Under the pieces are notes generated by a model. The model did not search any database, was not told the DNA's origin, and was given only the letters and a program-made list of their open reading frames with translations. This document shows positions 1 to 9,294 of a stretch of 49,686 nucleotides of DNA, piece by piece. Every line of letters begins with the position of its first letter. Position 1 is the first letter of the stretch. Position numbers and translations under genes: made by a program. The DNA comes from Oscillospiraceae bacterium (lineage in GTDB: Bacteria > Bacillota > Clostridia > Oscillospirales > Acutalibacteraceae), in the NCBI GenBank assembly GCA_031267965.1, contig JAIRYC010000062.1, positions 1 to 49,686 of the forward strand. The letters are read 5' to 3'.

Positions 1-7
1 AACAAAC

Positions 8-436
8 ATGAAGCGCACACTTCTGCATAATACCAAGGCGTTTGACGTTTACATGGAGTGGTATACGCTTAAGGATCTGATTGTGCCGTTCATTGGGGAG
101 CGCGCGCTGAGCCTGTTCAGCTATGCGATTTCCAACGGCAGCAGCTGCTTGATTTGCAGCACGTTTTTCCGTAAGATTCTAATAGACAGCGGTGAGAACC
201 CGGACAATCCACAGCTATCGGAAACCGAACGTTTTTTGATGGACTTTGGCAAAGCTTTTGCGCAGGATCCTCATCATATTCCGCAGACTTGTTATGATTA
301 TTTGCATGCGCACTTTAACAATGAACAGCAAACGCTGCTCATTGCGTTTGCGGGAATTATGGTTGCCACAAACCTATTCAACACGGTGGCAAAAGTTTCA
401 CTGGACGAAGTATTATACACGTACACGAAAAAATAA
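8..436 (+). CDS. Carboxymuconolactone decarboxylase/AhpD-like protein
   Basis: A 142-residue all-helical protein that resembles the small carboxymuconolactone decarboxylase (CMD)/AhpD-like family. The sequence shows a CxxC pair (C47-L-I-C50) at the start of a helix, the usual place of the redox or metal-binding cysteines, and a hydrophobic C-terminal helix typical of the fold. Activity is not known; relatives are peroxidase-like or decarboxylase-like. Only seven bases precede the ATG, so the ribosome site is outside the window and the true start could lie upstream. Its TAA stop overlaps the ATG of the next gene by one base, so the two are probably translated together. A redox role beside folate synthesis is inference only. 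Confidence 0.65.
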   Translation: MKRTLLHNTKAFDVYMEWYTLKDLIVPFIGERALSLFSYAISNGSSCLICSTFFRKILIDSGENPDNPQLSETERFLMDFGKAFAQDPHHIPQTCYDYLHAHFNNEQQTLLIAFAGIMVATNLFNTVAKVSLDEVLYTYTKK

Positions 437-1308
437 TGATGGATACATTGCTGATTAAGGGGCTGCGCTTATTTGCTTACCACGGCGTGAACGAAGAAGA
501 AAAGCGGCTTGGGCAGTACTTTTTGCTGGATATCACCGCACGATTGGACGCATCCTCTGCATGTGTGAGCGACGATTTGGATGATACGGTCAGCTATGCC
601 GCTGTGCTCAAAACTGCACGGAGCGCATTCACGACCTCTCGTTACGATCTGCTGGAACGCGCCGCGCAGGCTGTTGCGGACACAGTGCTTTCCACGTTCT
701 CATCTCTGTGCGAGGCGACTGTGCGTATCCTCAAACCGGATGCGCCAATTGCGGCGGAATTTGACGCAGTCGGCGTGGAGCTTACGCGACGGCAGAGTAA
801 GGCTGAGACTGCGGAAGGGCATCGGTGTGTGGTCGTTGGCATGGGCGCGAACTTGGGCAATGCGGCGGATACACTGCGCAAATCTTGTTCGAATTTGCGC
901 CAACTTCCAAATACCGATATAGTGGGCACCTCATCGGTTTATAGGACCGTACCGTTTGGCTGCGCGCCAGGGCAGCCGGATTATTTTAACGCCTGCGTTT
1001 TGCTGAAAACGGCGCTATCGCCGCATGCTTTGTTGGGGGCGTTACTGGGGATTGAAGCTGCGCATGGGCGCACACGGCCATATCCGAACGCGCCGCGCAC
1101 GCTGGATTTAGATTTGCTGCTGTATGAGGGCGTGCGTCTTGGTACGCATGAACTGACCGTACCACACCCGCGAATAGCGGAACGGGCGTTTGTGCTCATC
1201 CCGCTGAGGGATTTATTTCCCGGTGGCTGCGCGTTGGGGTTCTCATTTAATGCGAATATGGACGAAACGGGAGTAACCCGCACGGATTACCCGTTGCTAT
1301 ATGACTGA
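436..1308 (+). CDS. folBK: Bifunctional dihydroneopterin aldolase / HPPK (FolB-FolK fusion)
   Basis: A 290-residue fusion catalysing two consecutive folate steps: cleavage of dihydroneopterin to 6-hydroxymethyl-dihydropterin (FolB) and its pyrophosphorylation (FolK). Residues 1 to about 120 are FolB-like, with AYHGVNEEEKRLGQ near the N terminus and YDLLERAAQAVAD later. Residues about 128 to 275 are HPPK, with GMGANLGN, the metal and substrate motif RTLDLDLLLYEG and PHPRIAERAFVLIPL. Such fusions are common in Clostridia. FolP, which uses the product, is encoded convergently just downstream and the two reading frames overlap by 12 bases. No folE, folC or folA is visible here. Confidence 0.93.
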   Translation: MMDTLLIKGLRLFAYHGVNEEEKRLGQYFLLDITARLDASSACVSDDLDDTVSYAAVLKTARSAFTTSRYDLLERAAQAVADTVLSTFSSLCEATVRILKPDAPIAAEFDAVGVELTRRQSKAETAEGHRCVVVGMGANLGNAADTLRKSCSNLRQLPNTDIVGTSSVYRTVPFGCAPGQPDYFNACVLLKTALSPHALLGALLGIEAAHGRTRPYPNAPRTLDLDLLLYEGVRLGTHELTVPHPRIAERAFVLIPLRDLFPGGCALGFSFNANMDETGVTRTDYPLLYD

Positions 1309-2103
1309 CAAAAGCTGACGTGTTAGGGCAACATTGTGTGTGCGAATAATCTGCACGCCCTTTTTGTATGCAATAGCGTGCAATGCCGCGCTGGCAATGT
1401 CCAACTCCGATTCGGTCTGTGCGGTGAAAATTTCACGCACAAAGCGTTTACGGGAAATGCCGACTAATATGGGGTAAGCACTTTCCAATTCTTGCAGGGA
1501 TTGGAAAAGCTGAACATGCTCGTCGTGCGTTTTGCCGAACCCAAAACCAGGGTCAAAGCATAGTGAGGATTGCTCAACGCCAAATGTTTTTGTCAGGAAT
1601 AGGCAAGCTTTTATAAAGCTTTGAATCGTCTCAATAATACCCTTGGAATATGTGCTTTTTGATGTTGCGCCGCTCTGCCCGCCAGGGTTGTGCATGATAA
1701 TCCAGCCCGCGCTGTGATGACGGACGGTATTGGCCATAGCGGCAGTGGGCATTCCGCTCACGTCGTTGACGATGGTTACGCCATGTTCGAGCGCAAAATC
1801 CGCAACCTCAGCATAGAATGTGTCTACGCTGAGGTTGCGGATTTTTCCGCGCAGGTTTTCAAGCACAGGCGCAATGCGGCTGATTTCTTCCTGTGCCGAG
1901 ATACAATCCGCGCCGGGCCGGGTGGACTGGCCGCCGATATCAATGATATCCGCGCCCTGTGCCTGAAGTTCAAGCGCATGGGAGACAGCCGCATCTACAC
2001 TGAAATAGCGCCCGCCGTCGGAGAAGGAATCCGGCGTAATGTTGAGGATACCCATCACACATGAAGCGCTTATGCGCCACTGATTATTTTGAAAACATGC
2101 CAC
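1297..2103 (-). CDS. folP: Dihydropteroate synthase
   Basis: Condenses 6-hydroxymethyl-dihydropterin diphosphate with p-aminobenzoate to give dihydropteroate; the sulfonamide target. The 268-residue TIM barrel shows both family signatures, NITPDSFSDGG at 21-31 and DIGGQSTRPG at 55-64, then DPGFGFGKTHDEH and GISRKRF near the C terminus. The start is a GTG six bases after the gyrB stop, without a good ribosome site, so translation is probably coupled to gyrB; the later ATG at 2055 would remove the first strand of the barrel. It is the last gene of an unknown-gyrB-folP unit and meets folBK tail to tail. Confidence 0.94.
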   Translation of the reverse strand: MACFQNNQWRISASCVMGILNITPDSFSDGGRYFSVDAAVSHALELQAQGADIIDIGGQSTRPGADCISAQEEISRIAPVLENLRGKIRNLSVDTFYAEVADFALEHGVTIVNDVSGMPTAAMANTVRHHSAGWIIMHNPGGQSGATSKSTYSKGIIETIQSFIKACLFLTKTFGVEQSSLCFDPGFGFGKTHDEHVQLFQSLQELESAYPILVGISRKRFVREIFTAQTESELDIASAALHAIAYKKGVQIIRTHNVALTRQLLSVI

Positions 2104-2109
2104 TTGATA

Positions 2110-4083
<1,974 letters not shown>

Positions 4084-4133
4084 CTATTGTTTGGAATGTA
4101 GCATTACGAAATTGTAATCATATCCCAAGTCCT

Positions 4134-5009
4134 CTAGAATGGCATTGGCGCTTGCGGTCCTTGGGCCGCGCTTTGCGCCATAAGGTCGCTTAGGAAGGAT
4201 TTTTTCTTCTTGGGCGGCTTATATTTTGGAGGATTGTCCATCAATTTGAGCGCGCGTTTGCCTTTACTTGTCGCTAAAAAACGATTGATTTGAATTACGG
4301 GCGACTGCATATCGTCACACATGTAATCCAGCAGATAAGAGAGTGCTTCCTCATCGTTGTTAAGCTGGCCGAAGATTGTGACCGCGATTACCGATTGCAC
4401 CTCGCTGGTGCCGTTCTCGTAGATATCGTTGAGGAGGTTGAATATGCGCTTGATTTTTTGGTTATCCCGTGTACGGATGGCTGCCAGAATTGGTTTTGCG
4501 CCGCCTTGTTTTTTGAAGAATTCCTCACTGAAAAACTCATCGTTACGGTCGATGTTTTCTTGATACGCCGGGCGCAGTTCGGGCAACAGCACGGAGAGAC
4601 GGTTTGCCAAGGTGTTGGGGTCAAAGGCGGTAATTCCAGCCTTTGCCTGCGCGGCTGAAACGGTTTTGGAGCCTTTTTTGCCTTGCGTGCCCTTTTTCTT
4701 TCCGTAACGCTCACGCAGAGCCTCGGCGCATTCACGGGCGGCGGACTGTGCGTCGGCTTTTTCGGCAGTTTCCGGGTCGAGCAAGGTTACGAGCAGTTCT
4801 CGGGAGGCATCCTCCTCAGTTGCGGTTAATATAAGCTTAACACCTGATTGCTCAAGCCGCAATGTTGCGCTCTCACCGGAAAACTCTGCAAAAATTGCGT
4901 CCCCGTCCTCTTGAACATTCACACCTTTAGCGCCCTCAAAACCATTTCGTTTCAGCGGTTCATCAAGCGCGGAAAGTACGGTATTAAGCAACTGTTTGCG
5001 GTCGGTCAT
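4134..5009 (-). CDS. Unknown protein with Lys-rich linker, first gene of gyrB unit
   Basis: I do not recognise this 291-residue protein. Three parts can be seen: a mixed alpha/beta N-terminal region (1 to about 98); a lysine-rich linker around residues 99-117 (KKKGTQGKKGSK); and a helical C-terminal region (about 125-260) holding LPELRPAYQENIDRNDEFF and short repeated helices like a small helical-repeat domain, followed by a basic tail (PPKYKPPKKKK). There is no signal peptide or membrane segment, so it is probably cytosolic, and the basic stretches could bind nucleic acid. It starts at an ATG behind AGGAG, has its own promoter, and lies 59 bases upstream of gyrB in the same direction. A gyrase-linked role is inference from position only. 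Confidence 0.75.
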   Translation of the reverse strand: MTDRKQLLNTVLSALDEPLKRNGFEGAKGVNVQEDGDAIFAEFSGESATLRLEQSGVKLILTATEEDASRELLVTLLDPETAEKADAQSAARECAEALRERYGKKKGTQGKKGSKTVSAAQAKAGITAFDPNTLANRLSVLLPELRPAYQENIDRNDEFFSEEFFKKQGGAKPILAAIRTRDNQKIKRIFNLLNDIYENGTSEVQSVIAVTIFGQLNNDEEALSYLLDYMCDDMQSPVIQINRFLATSKGKRALKLMDNPPKYKPPKKKKSFLSDLMAQSAAQGPQAPMPF

Positions 5010-5052
5010 CTGTGGCTCCTAAATTGCATTTTAATTAAACACTATCCTATTC

Positions 5053-5081
5053 ATTATACCACAATTGCATCCAAAAAGCAA
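5053..5081 (-). promoter_or_regulatory. SigA-type promoter of the unknown-gyrB-folP unit
   Basis: On the minus strand TTGCTT (5076-5081), 17 bases, TATAAT (5053-5058), with a TGG extended -10. It is interleaved with the thyX promoter on the other strand. Confidence 0.75.
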
Positions 5082-5093
5082 TTATGATATAAT
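5065..5093 (+). promoter_or_regulatory. SigA-type promoter of thyX
   Basis: TTGCAT (5065-5070), 17 bases, TATAAT (5088-5093), with a TGA extended -10. The -35 box lies inside the spacer of the opposing promoter, so polymerase should not be able to occupy both at once. Confidence 0.75.
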
Positions 5094-5128
5094 ACGCTTC
5101 GTAAAGCGATGGAGGGAGGAAACACACA

Positions 5129-5743
5129 ATGCGCGAAGTATCGTTTGCGGTTATTCTGGAGGATGAAATTGACGGCGCGGCAATGCTCCGGCGGCTTGAG
5201 CGCGCGGGGCGTACGTGCTACAAAAGCGAAGAACGCATTACGGAAAATTCTGCGCCGCGCTTTGTGGCTATGCTATTGAACCACGGGCATGAATCCGTGC
5301 TGGAGCACGAGAAGGTAACGTTGCGGATTATTTGCGACAGGGGCGTAACGCACGAGCTTGTGCGCCACCGGATTGGCAGTTATTCTCAGGAAAGTACGCG
5401 CTATTGCAACTATGCTGGCGAGAGATTTGGGCGGGAGATTACTTGCATTCGACCGACATTTTGGGAAGACTGCGACCAGCGGCTTGTGCTTTGGCGGCAG
5501 TCCATGCGTGAAGCCGAGCTTGCGTACTTTGCATTGCTGGATGCTGGCGCGACGCCTCAAGAGGCGCGGTCAGTATTGCCAAATTCTTTGAAAACTGAGA
5601 TTGTTGTGACGTTTAATCTGCGTGAGTGGTGGCACTTTTTGCGCCTTAGGCTTGCGCCGACCGCACACCCGCAAATCCGTGAGGTGGCGGTAGAGATACA
5701 GCGCATTTTGCGTGAGAATATCCCAATGATATTTGATGATTAA
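5129..5743 (+). CDS. thyX: FAD-dependent thymidylate synthase
   Basis: Makes dTMP from dUMP using methylene-tetrahydrofolate and reduced FAD, and unlike ThyA yields tetrahydrofolate rather than dihydrofolate. The 204-residue protein carries the ThyX motif RHR-x7-S as RHRIGSYSQESTRY (79-92), preceded by SVLEHEKVTLRI and followed by the C-terminal LPNSLKTEIVVTFNLREWWH. Start ATG follows GGAGGGAGG at good spacing. It is monocistronic, driven by its own promoter, and ends in a TTAA shared with the stop codon of the convergent SpoIID-like gene. With folBK and folP nearby it makes this end of the window a folate/one-carbon region. Confidence 0.95.
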   Translation: MREVSFAVILEDEIDGAAMLRRLERAGRTCYKSEERITENSAPRFVAMLLNHGHESVLEHEKVTLRIICDRGVTHELVRHRIGSYSQESTRYCNYAGERFGREITCIRPTFWEDCDQRLVLWRQSMREAELAYFALLDAGATPQEARSVLPNSLKTEIVVTFNLREWWHFLRLRLAPTAHPQIREVAVEIQRILRENIPMIFDD

Positions 5744-7167
5744 TTTATGTAGGCCAACGTAAAGCAATGTGAACGGATTGACAGGCCCATCACGTCGTGT
5801 CTGAACGCATTGCCGCTTATGACGCGATTGCCAACCCGGATGGTTTTGATGTAACCAATATCTTTGTTGACGGCGGCGTCGTGCGACAGGATAGTTAGCC
5901 AGTTTTTAGGGTTGCTTCCTAAGGTGATTGCCTTAGAGGGGTATTTGGCGTTATAGGTCTCGACATGAGCTTTGAACTCCTCAAGCGTGAAGCTTTTTTC
6001 GATAACAGAAACCACCTCCGGGCTGATTATACTGCCCTTTAGATGAGGGTAATCGGCAATACTGCCGCCCCAAACGCTGGTGACGTCAGTTGTTTTGCCT
6101 GCGCAGGAAGAGAAAAACGGTGCAAAGACGACTTCTCCGTTAAACGTGAGCATAAACGGACGTGGCGTGGAGTCGTCGTTTTCCATATTTAAAACGGAAC
6201 GCACATTGCGCAGGGATGTTTCTGCCGGGATCCTGTTGGAAAACGACTGATCCGCTGTGTTGAGGTTTTCAAAATTCTTCCGACGTGCAAAGTTGTATGA
6301 CGCCACGACCTGTGCTTTGAACGCTTCAGCATCCGTGCCGCGCCCAATTTCGGCCTCAACAGTACGCGCGAGGTAGTCTGTGAGACTGTAACCTTTTCCC
6401 ACAAAGAGGACGGAAGCGGGCGGACTTGTTGCATCTATGGCGAGGGCGCAGCCGGGATAGTAATGCAACAGGATATCCGAATAGGCCTTGCCTTTTTTTG
6501 CCATAGCAATAGCGCCATACTGGCTCATGCCAACGCCATGCCCGTAGCCGTAAGCAGTAAACACCAGCGACTTAATCTGTGAAGCTGTGCTTGGCTGTTG
6601 GGTTGTGGTGACCGGTATATTTGAGGTTGGATTGCTTGTTGGGTTGGTTGGAACGTACGGCGCGCATGTTGGTTCGGTAACTATAGCCGGCGGCTTTGTG
6701 GCGGGTTGGGTAAGGGCAGATATTGCATCCGGCTGCGAATTCCGGCCCGTCTTCTTCTCAATGAACTGGGAGAGGGTTTCATCAACGATTGTACTTGTAT
6801 CCGGTTGAGAGGGCTGAAGTTCGGGCGGAGGCACATCGGTATGGTCCGGTGCTGAATTTTCAGTGCTGGTGTCAGTCATGCCGGCGCTTTCGGATGCGTC
6901 GGTGGTGGCGGACAAGTAATATCCGCTATCCTCAGGGGCGAGGGTTTGCTCAGCGGAAGTCAACAGGAAGGTTAACGGGCTGATAAAAATAGCCGTAAAA
7001 GAAAGAAAAGCACACAAAAACTTAAACAGGGGCGGTTTGAGGCGCGGCATCGGAAGCTCAGCGGGTGGATTGGGTGCGGCAGACTGCCAATGATCCAAAG
7101 ACGCCGGACCTGAATCCAACGTCTGATTGTTGAACTGTACTTGTTTCCAATCGTCATCTGTGCGCAT
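5740..7167 (-). CDS. Membrane-anchored SpoIID-like protein, permuted domain order
   Basis: A 475-residue cell-surface protein with a SpoIID/LytB-type domain (SpoIID is a lytic transglycosylase that cleaves denuded glycan during spore engulfment). A cytosolic N terminus is followed by one membrane segment (about 46-71), a Ser/Thr/Pro-rich linker (75-195), then the domain. The segment GYGHGVGMSQYGA (207-219) with ILLHYYPG, which normally ends the domain, comes first; the catalytic-type segment YLARTVEAEIG (candidate glutamate E273), SSCAGKTTDVTSVWGG and the normally pre-terminal GLSIRSHCFTL follow, and the protein stops there. There is no second GHGVGMSQ copy. The start ATG follows AAAGGCGG. 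It lies 72 bases downstream of another secreted wall protein. Confidence 0.82.
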   Translation of the reverse strand: MRTDDDWKQVQFNNQTLDSGPASLDHWQSAAPNPPAELPMPRLKPPLFKFLCAFLSFTAIFISPLTFLLTSAEQTLAPEDSGYYLSATTDASESAGMTDTSTENSAPDHTDVPPPELQPSQPDTSTIVDETLSQFIEKKTGRNSQPDAISALTQPATKPPAIVTEPTCAPYVPTNPTSNPTSNIPVTTTQQPSTASQIKSLVFTAYGYGHGVGMSQYGAIAMAKKGKAYSDILLHYYPGCALAIDATSPPASVLFVGKGYSLTDYLARTVEAEIGRGTDAEAFKAQVVASYNFARRKNFENLNTADQSFSNRIPAETSLRNVRSVLNMENDDSTPRPFMLTFNGEVVFAPFFSSCAGKTTDVTSVWGGSIADYPHLKGSIISPEVVSVIEKSFTLEEFKAHVETYNAKYPSKAITLGSNPKNWLTILSHDAAVNKDIGYIKTIRVGNRVISGNAFRHDVMGLSIRSHCFTLAYIN

Positions 7168-7204
7168 TGGTAACCGCCTTTATCACTGACCTTTTCTTTT
7201 ATTG

Positions 7205-7232
7205 CAAGCGGTAAAAGGTGTTTGTCCGCTTG
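7205..7232. repeat. Inverted repeat between the two wall-protein genes
   Basis: Perfect 7-base arms CAAGCGG and CCGCTTG with a 14-base loop, in the 72-base gap between the M23 protein and the SpoIID-like gene. No T-run follows on the minus strand, so it is a weak candidate for a partial terminator or mRNA-end stabiliser. Confidence 0.4.
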
Positions 7233-7239
7233 TCAATAG

Positions 7240-9093
7240 TTAATAACCCAGCAGCTTGGCCGGAGCTACGCGTGTGCCATCAATGGCAAGCTCAATGTGC
7301 AGGTGGGCGCCTAATGCGTTGCCGGTTGAGCCAACATAACCAATCAATTCGCCACGCTTGACGGCTGCTGTGCCGCAATAGAAAACATTGGTGTTGCTGA
7401 TGCCTGGCTGCGCTTTTGTGACCAAAACAGGCGTATTGCTTGCTTTTGCAAACTTGTTTAGGTGCGCCATGATAGACTCGACCCGCCCGTCTGCGGAGCG
7501 GAACACGGCAAGATTGCCGTAGCTCGTAAGCTGGTTTTTGCCATCAATCAGTTTGTAATACTGGTAATATGAGATTGTGCCGTCAGCAATGGCATAAATT
7601 GGAGTGTTTGTTGCAGCGGCAATATCGTGTTGACCGGGCCAGCCGTTATCTTTTGTTGCGGGAGAAAAGACAGCGCCTTTAGTGGTTATGGGTTTAGCAA
7701 AATTCCAAGGTACGCTGACTTTGAGGGTTGCGGCTTTGCCGTTATAGGTTTTGACGGTGATTGTCGCTTCGCCTTTCTCCTTTGCAGTCAGTTTACCATT
7801 GCCGTCAACGGCCACAATTGCGGAGTTGCTGGAGGAATACGTCCGTGCCATTGCCGTGGTGGTTGCGTTGAAGGTTACGGCAGTGGCGGCGGTTTTGCCC
7901 TTTTCAAGCGTTGCTTCGGTTTGAGTAAATTTCACTGAGGTGGGCGCCGCTTTGATGTTCACGGTAATCACGGCGCTTTTTCCGTTATCGGTTTTAGCCA
8001 TGATTTTGGTTGAGCCGACCTTGACGCCTTTGATTTTTCCGGCGGAATCTACCGTAGCAATTGATTTATCTGCGGTGGCGTATGTAAGCTTGCGCTGCGT
8101 GTTGGATGGCGTAAGGTTAAGGGTACTCTGCCATGTTTGGCCAACACCAATGGTCGCGTTCGCCACAGAAAATGCGGCTTTGGTGGGCGGGACAGCTTTT
8201 AGCAATGTATCAAGCGGCTTGATGAGCGAGCTGACTGCAGCGCCTAAAACCGCCGTCTTTCTTGTGGTAACAGTTATCGTGCAGATGGCGGTGCGGCTAT
8301 CGTAATTTTTAACAGTAATGTTTACTTTGCCGGTTTTGTGGGCGACCATGCGCCCTTTTGCGTCGCCGCTGACGATTGAAATATCGCTGCTGTACCAAGT
8401 CATGTTTTTATAGGCGTTTGAAGGCGTGGAAACGGTATTCAGCTGTAATGCAGAACCGATATACATGGTTGCGTTCAAGGGCGTCAGCGCAAGCGAGGTT
8501 GTTGCAACCAGATAGGCGGTTTTGAGACTGTTGGCCTTGGCGTATTGATCTGCCGGGCCGCCCTTATAGCAGTTGAGCACAACATTGGGTGAGCGGTCAA
8601 ACGCGTGGTGTCCGATTGTTTTGACGGTATTTGGAATGATAATTTTGGTGAGGGCGGAGCAACTCTCAAATGCGGACCAGCCGATTTTGGTGATGGTTTG
8701 CGGCAGAGCGACCTCTTTTAGCGCCCAACAACGCTCAAATGCACTCATGGGGATTTCGACTATTGTTGGCGGGATATCCACACCCTGAAGTTTATCGCAG
8801 GAATAGAAAGCATACGCGCCGATTTTTTGCACGGAGTACGGGATTGCGACATTGATGAGTGTATTGCAATCCTCAAACGCGGCGGAAGCAATTTCACGCA
8901 CGGGTGCGCCGCCGAGCTTGTCGGGTATGGTCAGGTAGGAGGCCTTGCCCTTGTAGTCGGTAATGATTGCACGCCCGTTGGAAACGGTATAGACAATACC
9001 GTCGCTTTCAGCACCGTTCGCAAAGCTGGAAGGCAGAATAAACAGGATTACGGCAAGCAGCGCCGCGAAGATTTTTGTGAGCCTGCGTTTCAC
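7240..9093 (-). CDS. Secreted BspA-type LRR / Ig-like (Big_2) / M23 peptidase protein
   Basis: A 617-residue exported protein. After a signal peptide (basic start, hydrophobic stretch, cleavage near SSFANGA) come BspA-type leucine-rich repeats (about 30-180; units such as IGAYAFYSCDKLQGVDIP), three bacterial Ig-like group 2 domains (about 190-265, 300-380, 385-460; each with a YSSDxSIV or YATADKSIATVD core), and a C-terminal M23/LytM-type domain. The latter has IMAHLNKF and GNALGAHLHIELAIDG, but the usual HxxxD zinc motif reads GQHDIAAATNTP, with His next to Asp, so catalysis is uncertain. GTG start at 9093 chosen because GAGGTG lies 8 bases upstream; a longer reading to 9135 lacks one. Probable role: surface-attached wall binding or hydrolysis. 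Confidence 0.85.
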   Translation of the reverse strand: MKRRLTKIFAALLAVILFILPSSFANGAESDGIVYTVSNGRAIITDYKGKASYLTIPDKLGGAPVREIASAAFEDCNTLINVAIPYSVQKIGAYAFYSCDKLQGVDIPPTIVEIPMSAFERCWALKEVALPQTITKIGWSAFESCSALTKIIIPNTVKTIGHHAFDRSPNVVLNCYKGGPADQYAKANSLKTAYLVATTSLALTPLNATMYIGSALQLNTVSTPSNAYKNMTWYSSDISIVSGDAKGRMVAHKTGKVNITVKNYDSRTAICTITVTTRKTAVLGAAVSSLIKPLDTLLKAVPPTKAAFSVANATIGVGQTWQSTLNLTPSNTQRKLTYATADKSIATVDSAGKIKGVKVGSTKIMAKTDNGKSAVITVNIKAAPTSVKFTQTEATLEKGKTAATAVTFNATTTAMARTYSSSNSAIVAVDGNGKLTAKEKGEATITVKTYNGKAATLKVSVPWNFAKPITTKGAVFSPATKDNGWPGQHDIAAATNTPIYAIADGTISYYQYYKLIDGKNQLTSYGNLAVFRSADGRVESIMAHLNKFAKASNTPVLVTKAQPGISNTNVFYCGTAAVKRGELIGYVGSTGNALGAHLHIELAIDGTRVAPAKLLGY

Positions 9094-9231
9094 GGATTTA
9101 CACCTCGATAATTTTTGTCTCGACAATAATAACACATTTTCATCAAAATTTCCAGTACAAAATGATTAAAAAATCTAAAATTACCAGAAACTCTACCAAA
9201 AATTCGACAATAAACGCAAACAATAAAAAGC

Positions 9232-9260
9232 TTGCGCATATCTTCGCCGCATGGTATACT
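9232..9260 (+). promoter_or_regulatory. SigA-type promoter of mnmA
   Basis: TTGCGC (9232-9237), 17 bases, TATACT (9255-9260). Transcription should begin near 9267, so the coding start must be the ATG at 9295, not the upstream in-frame TTG at 9232. Confidence 0.7.
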
Positions 9261-9294
9261 TTGGGCTATATTACAAATATGGGAGCGACGACCT

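Noticed and set aside
5740-5800. Frameshift or truncation as the reason for the missing C-terminal GHGVGMSQ segment in the SpoIID-like protein.
   Set aside because: The motif is present once, upstream in the same frame, and the DNA beyond the stop is the well-conserved end of thyX.
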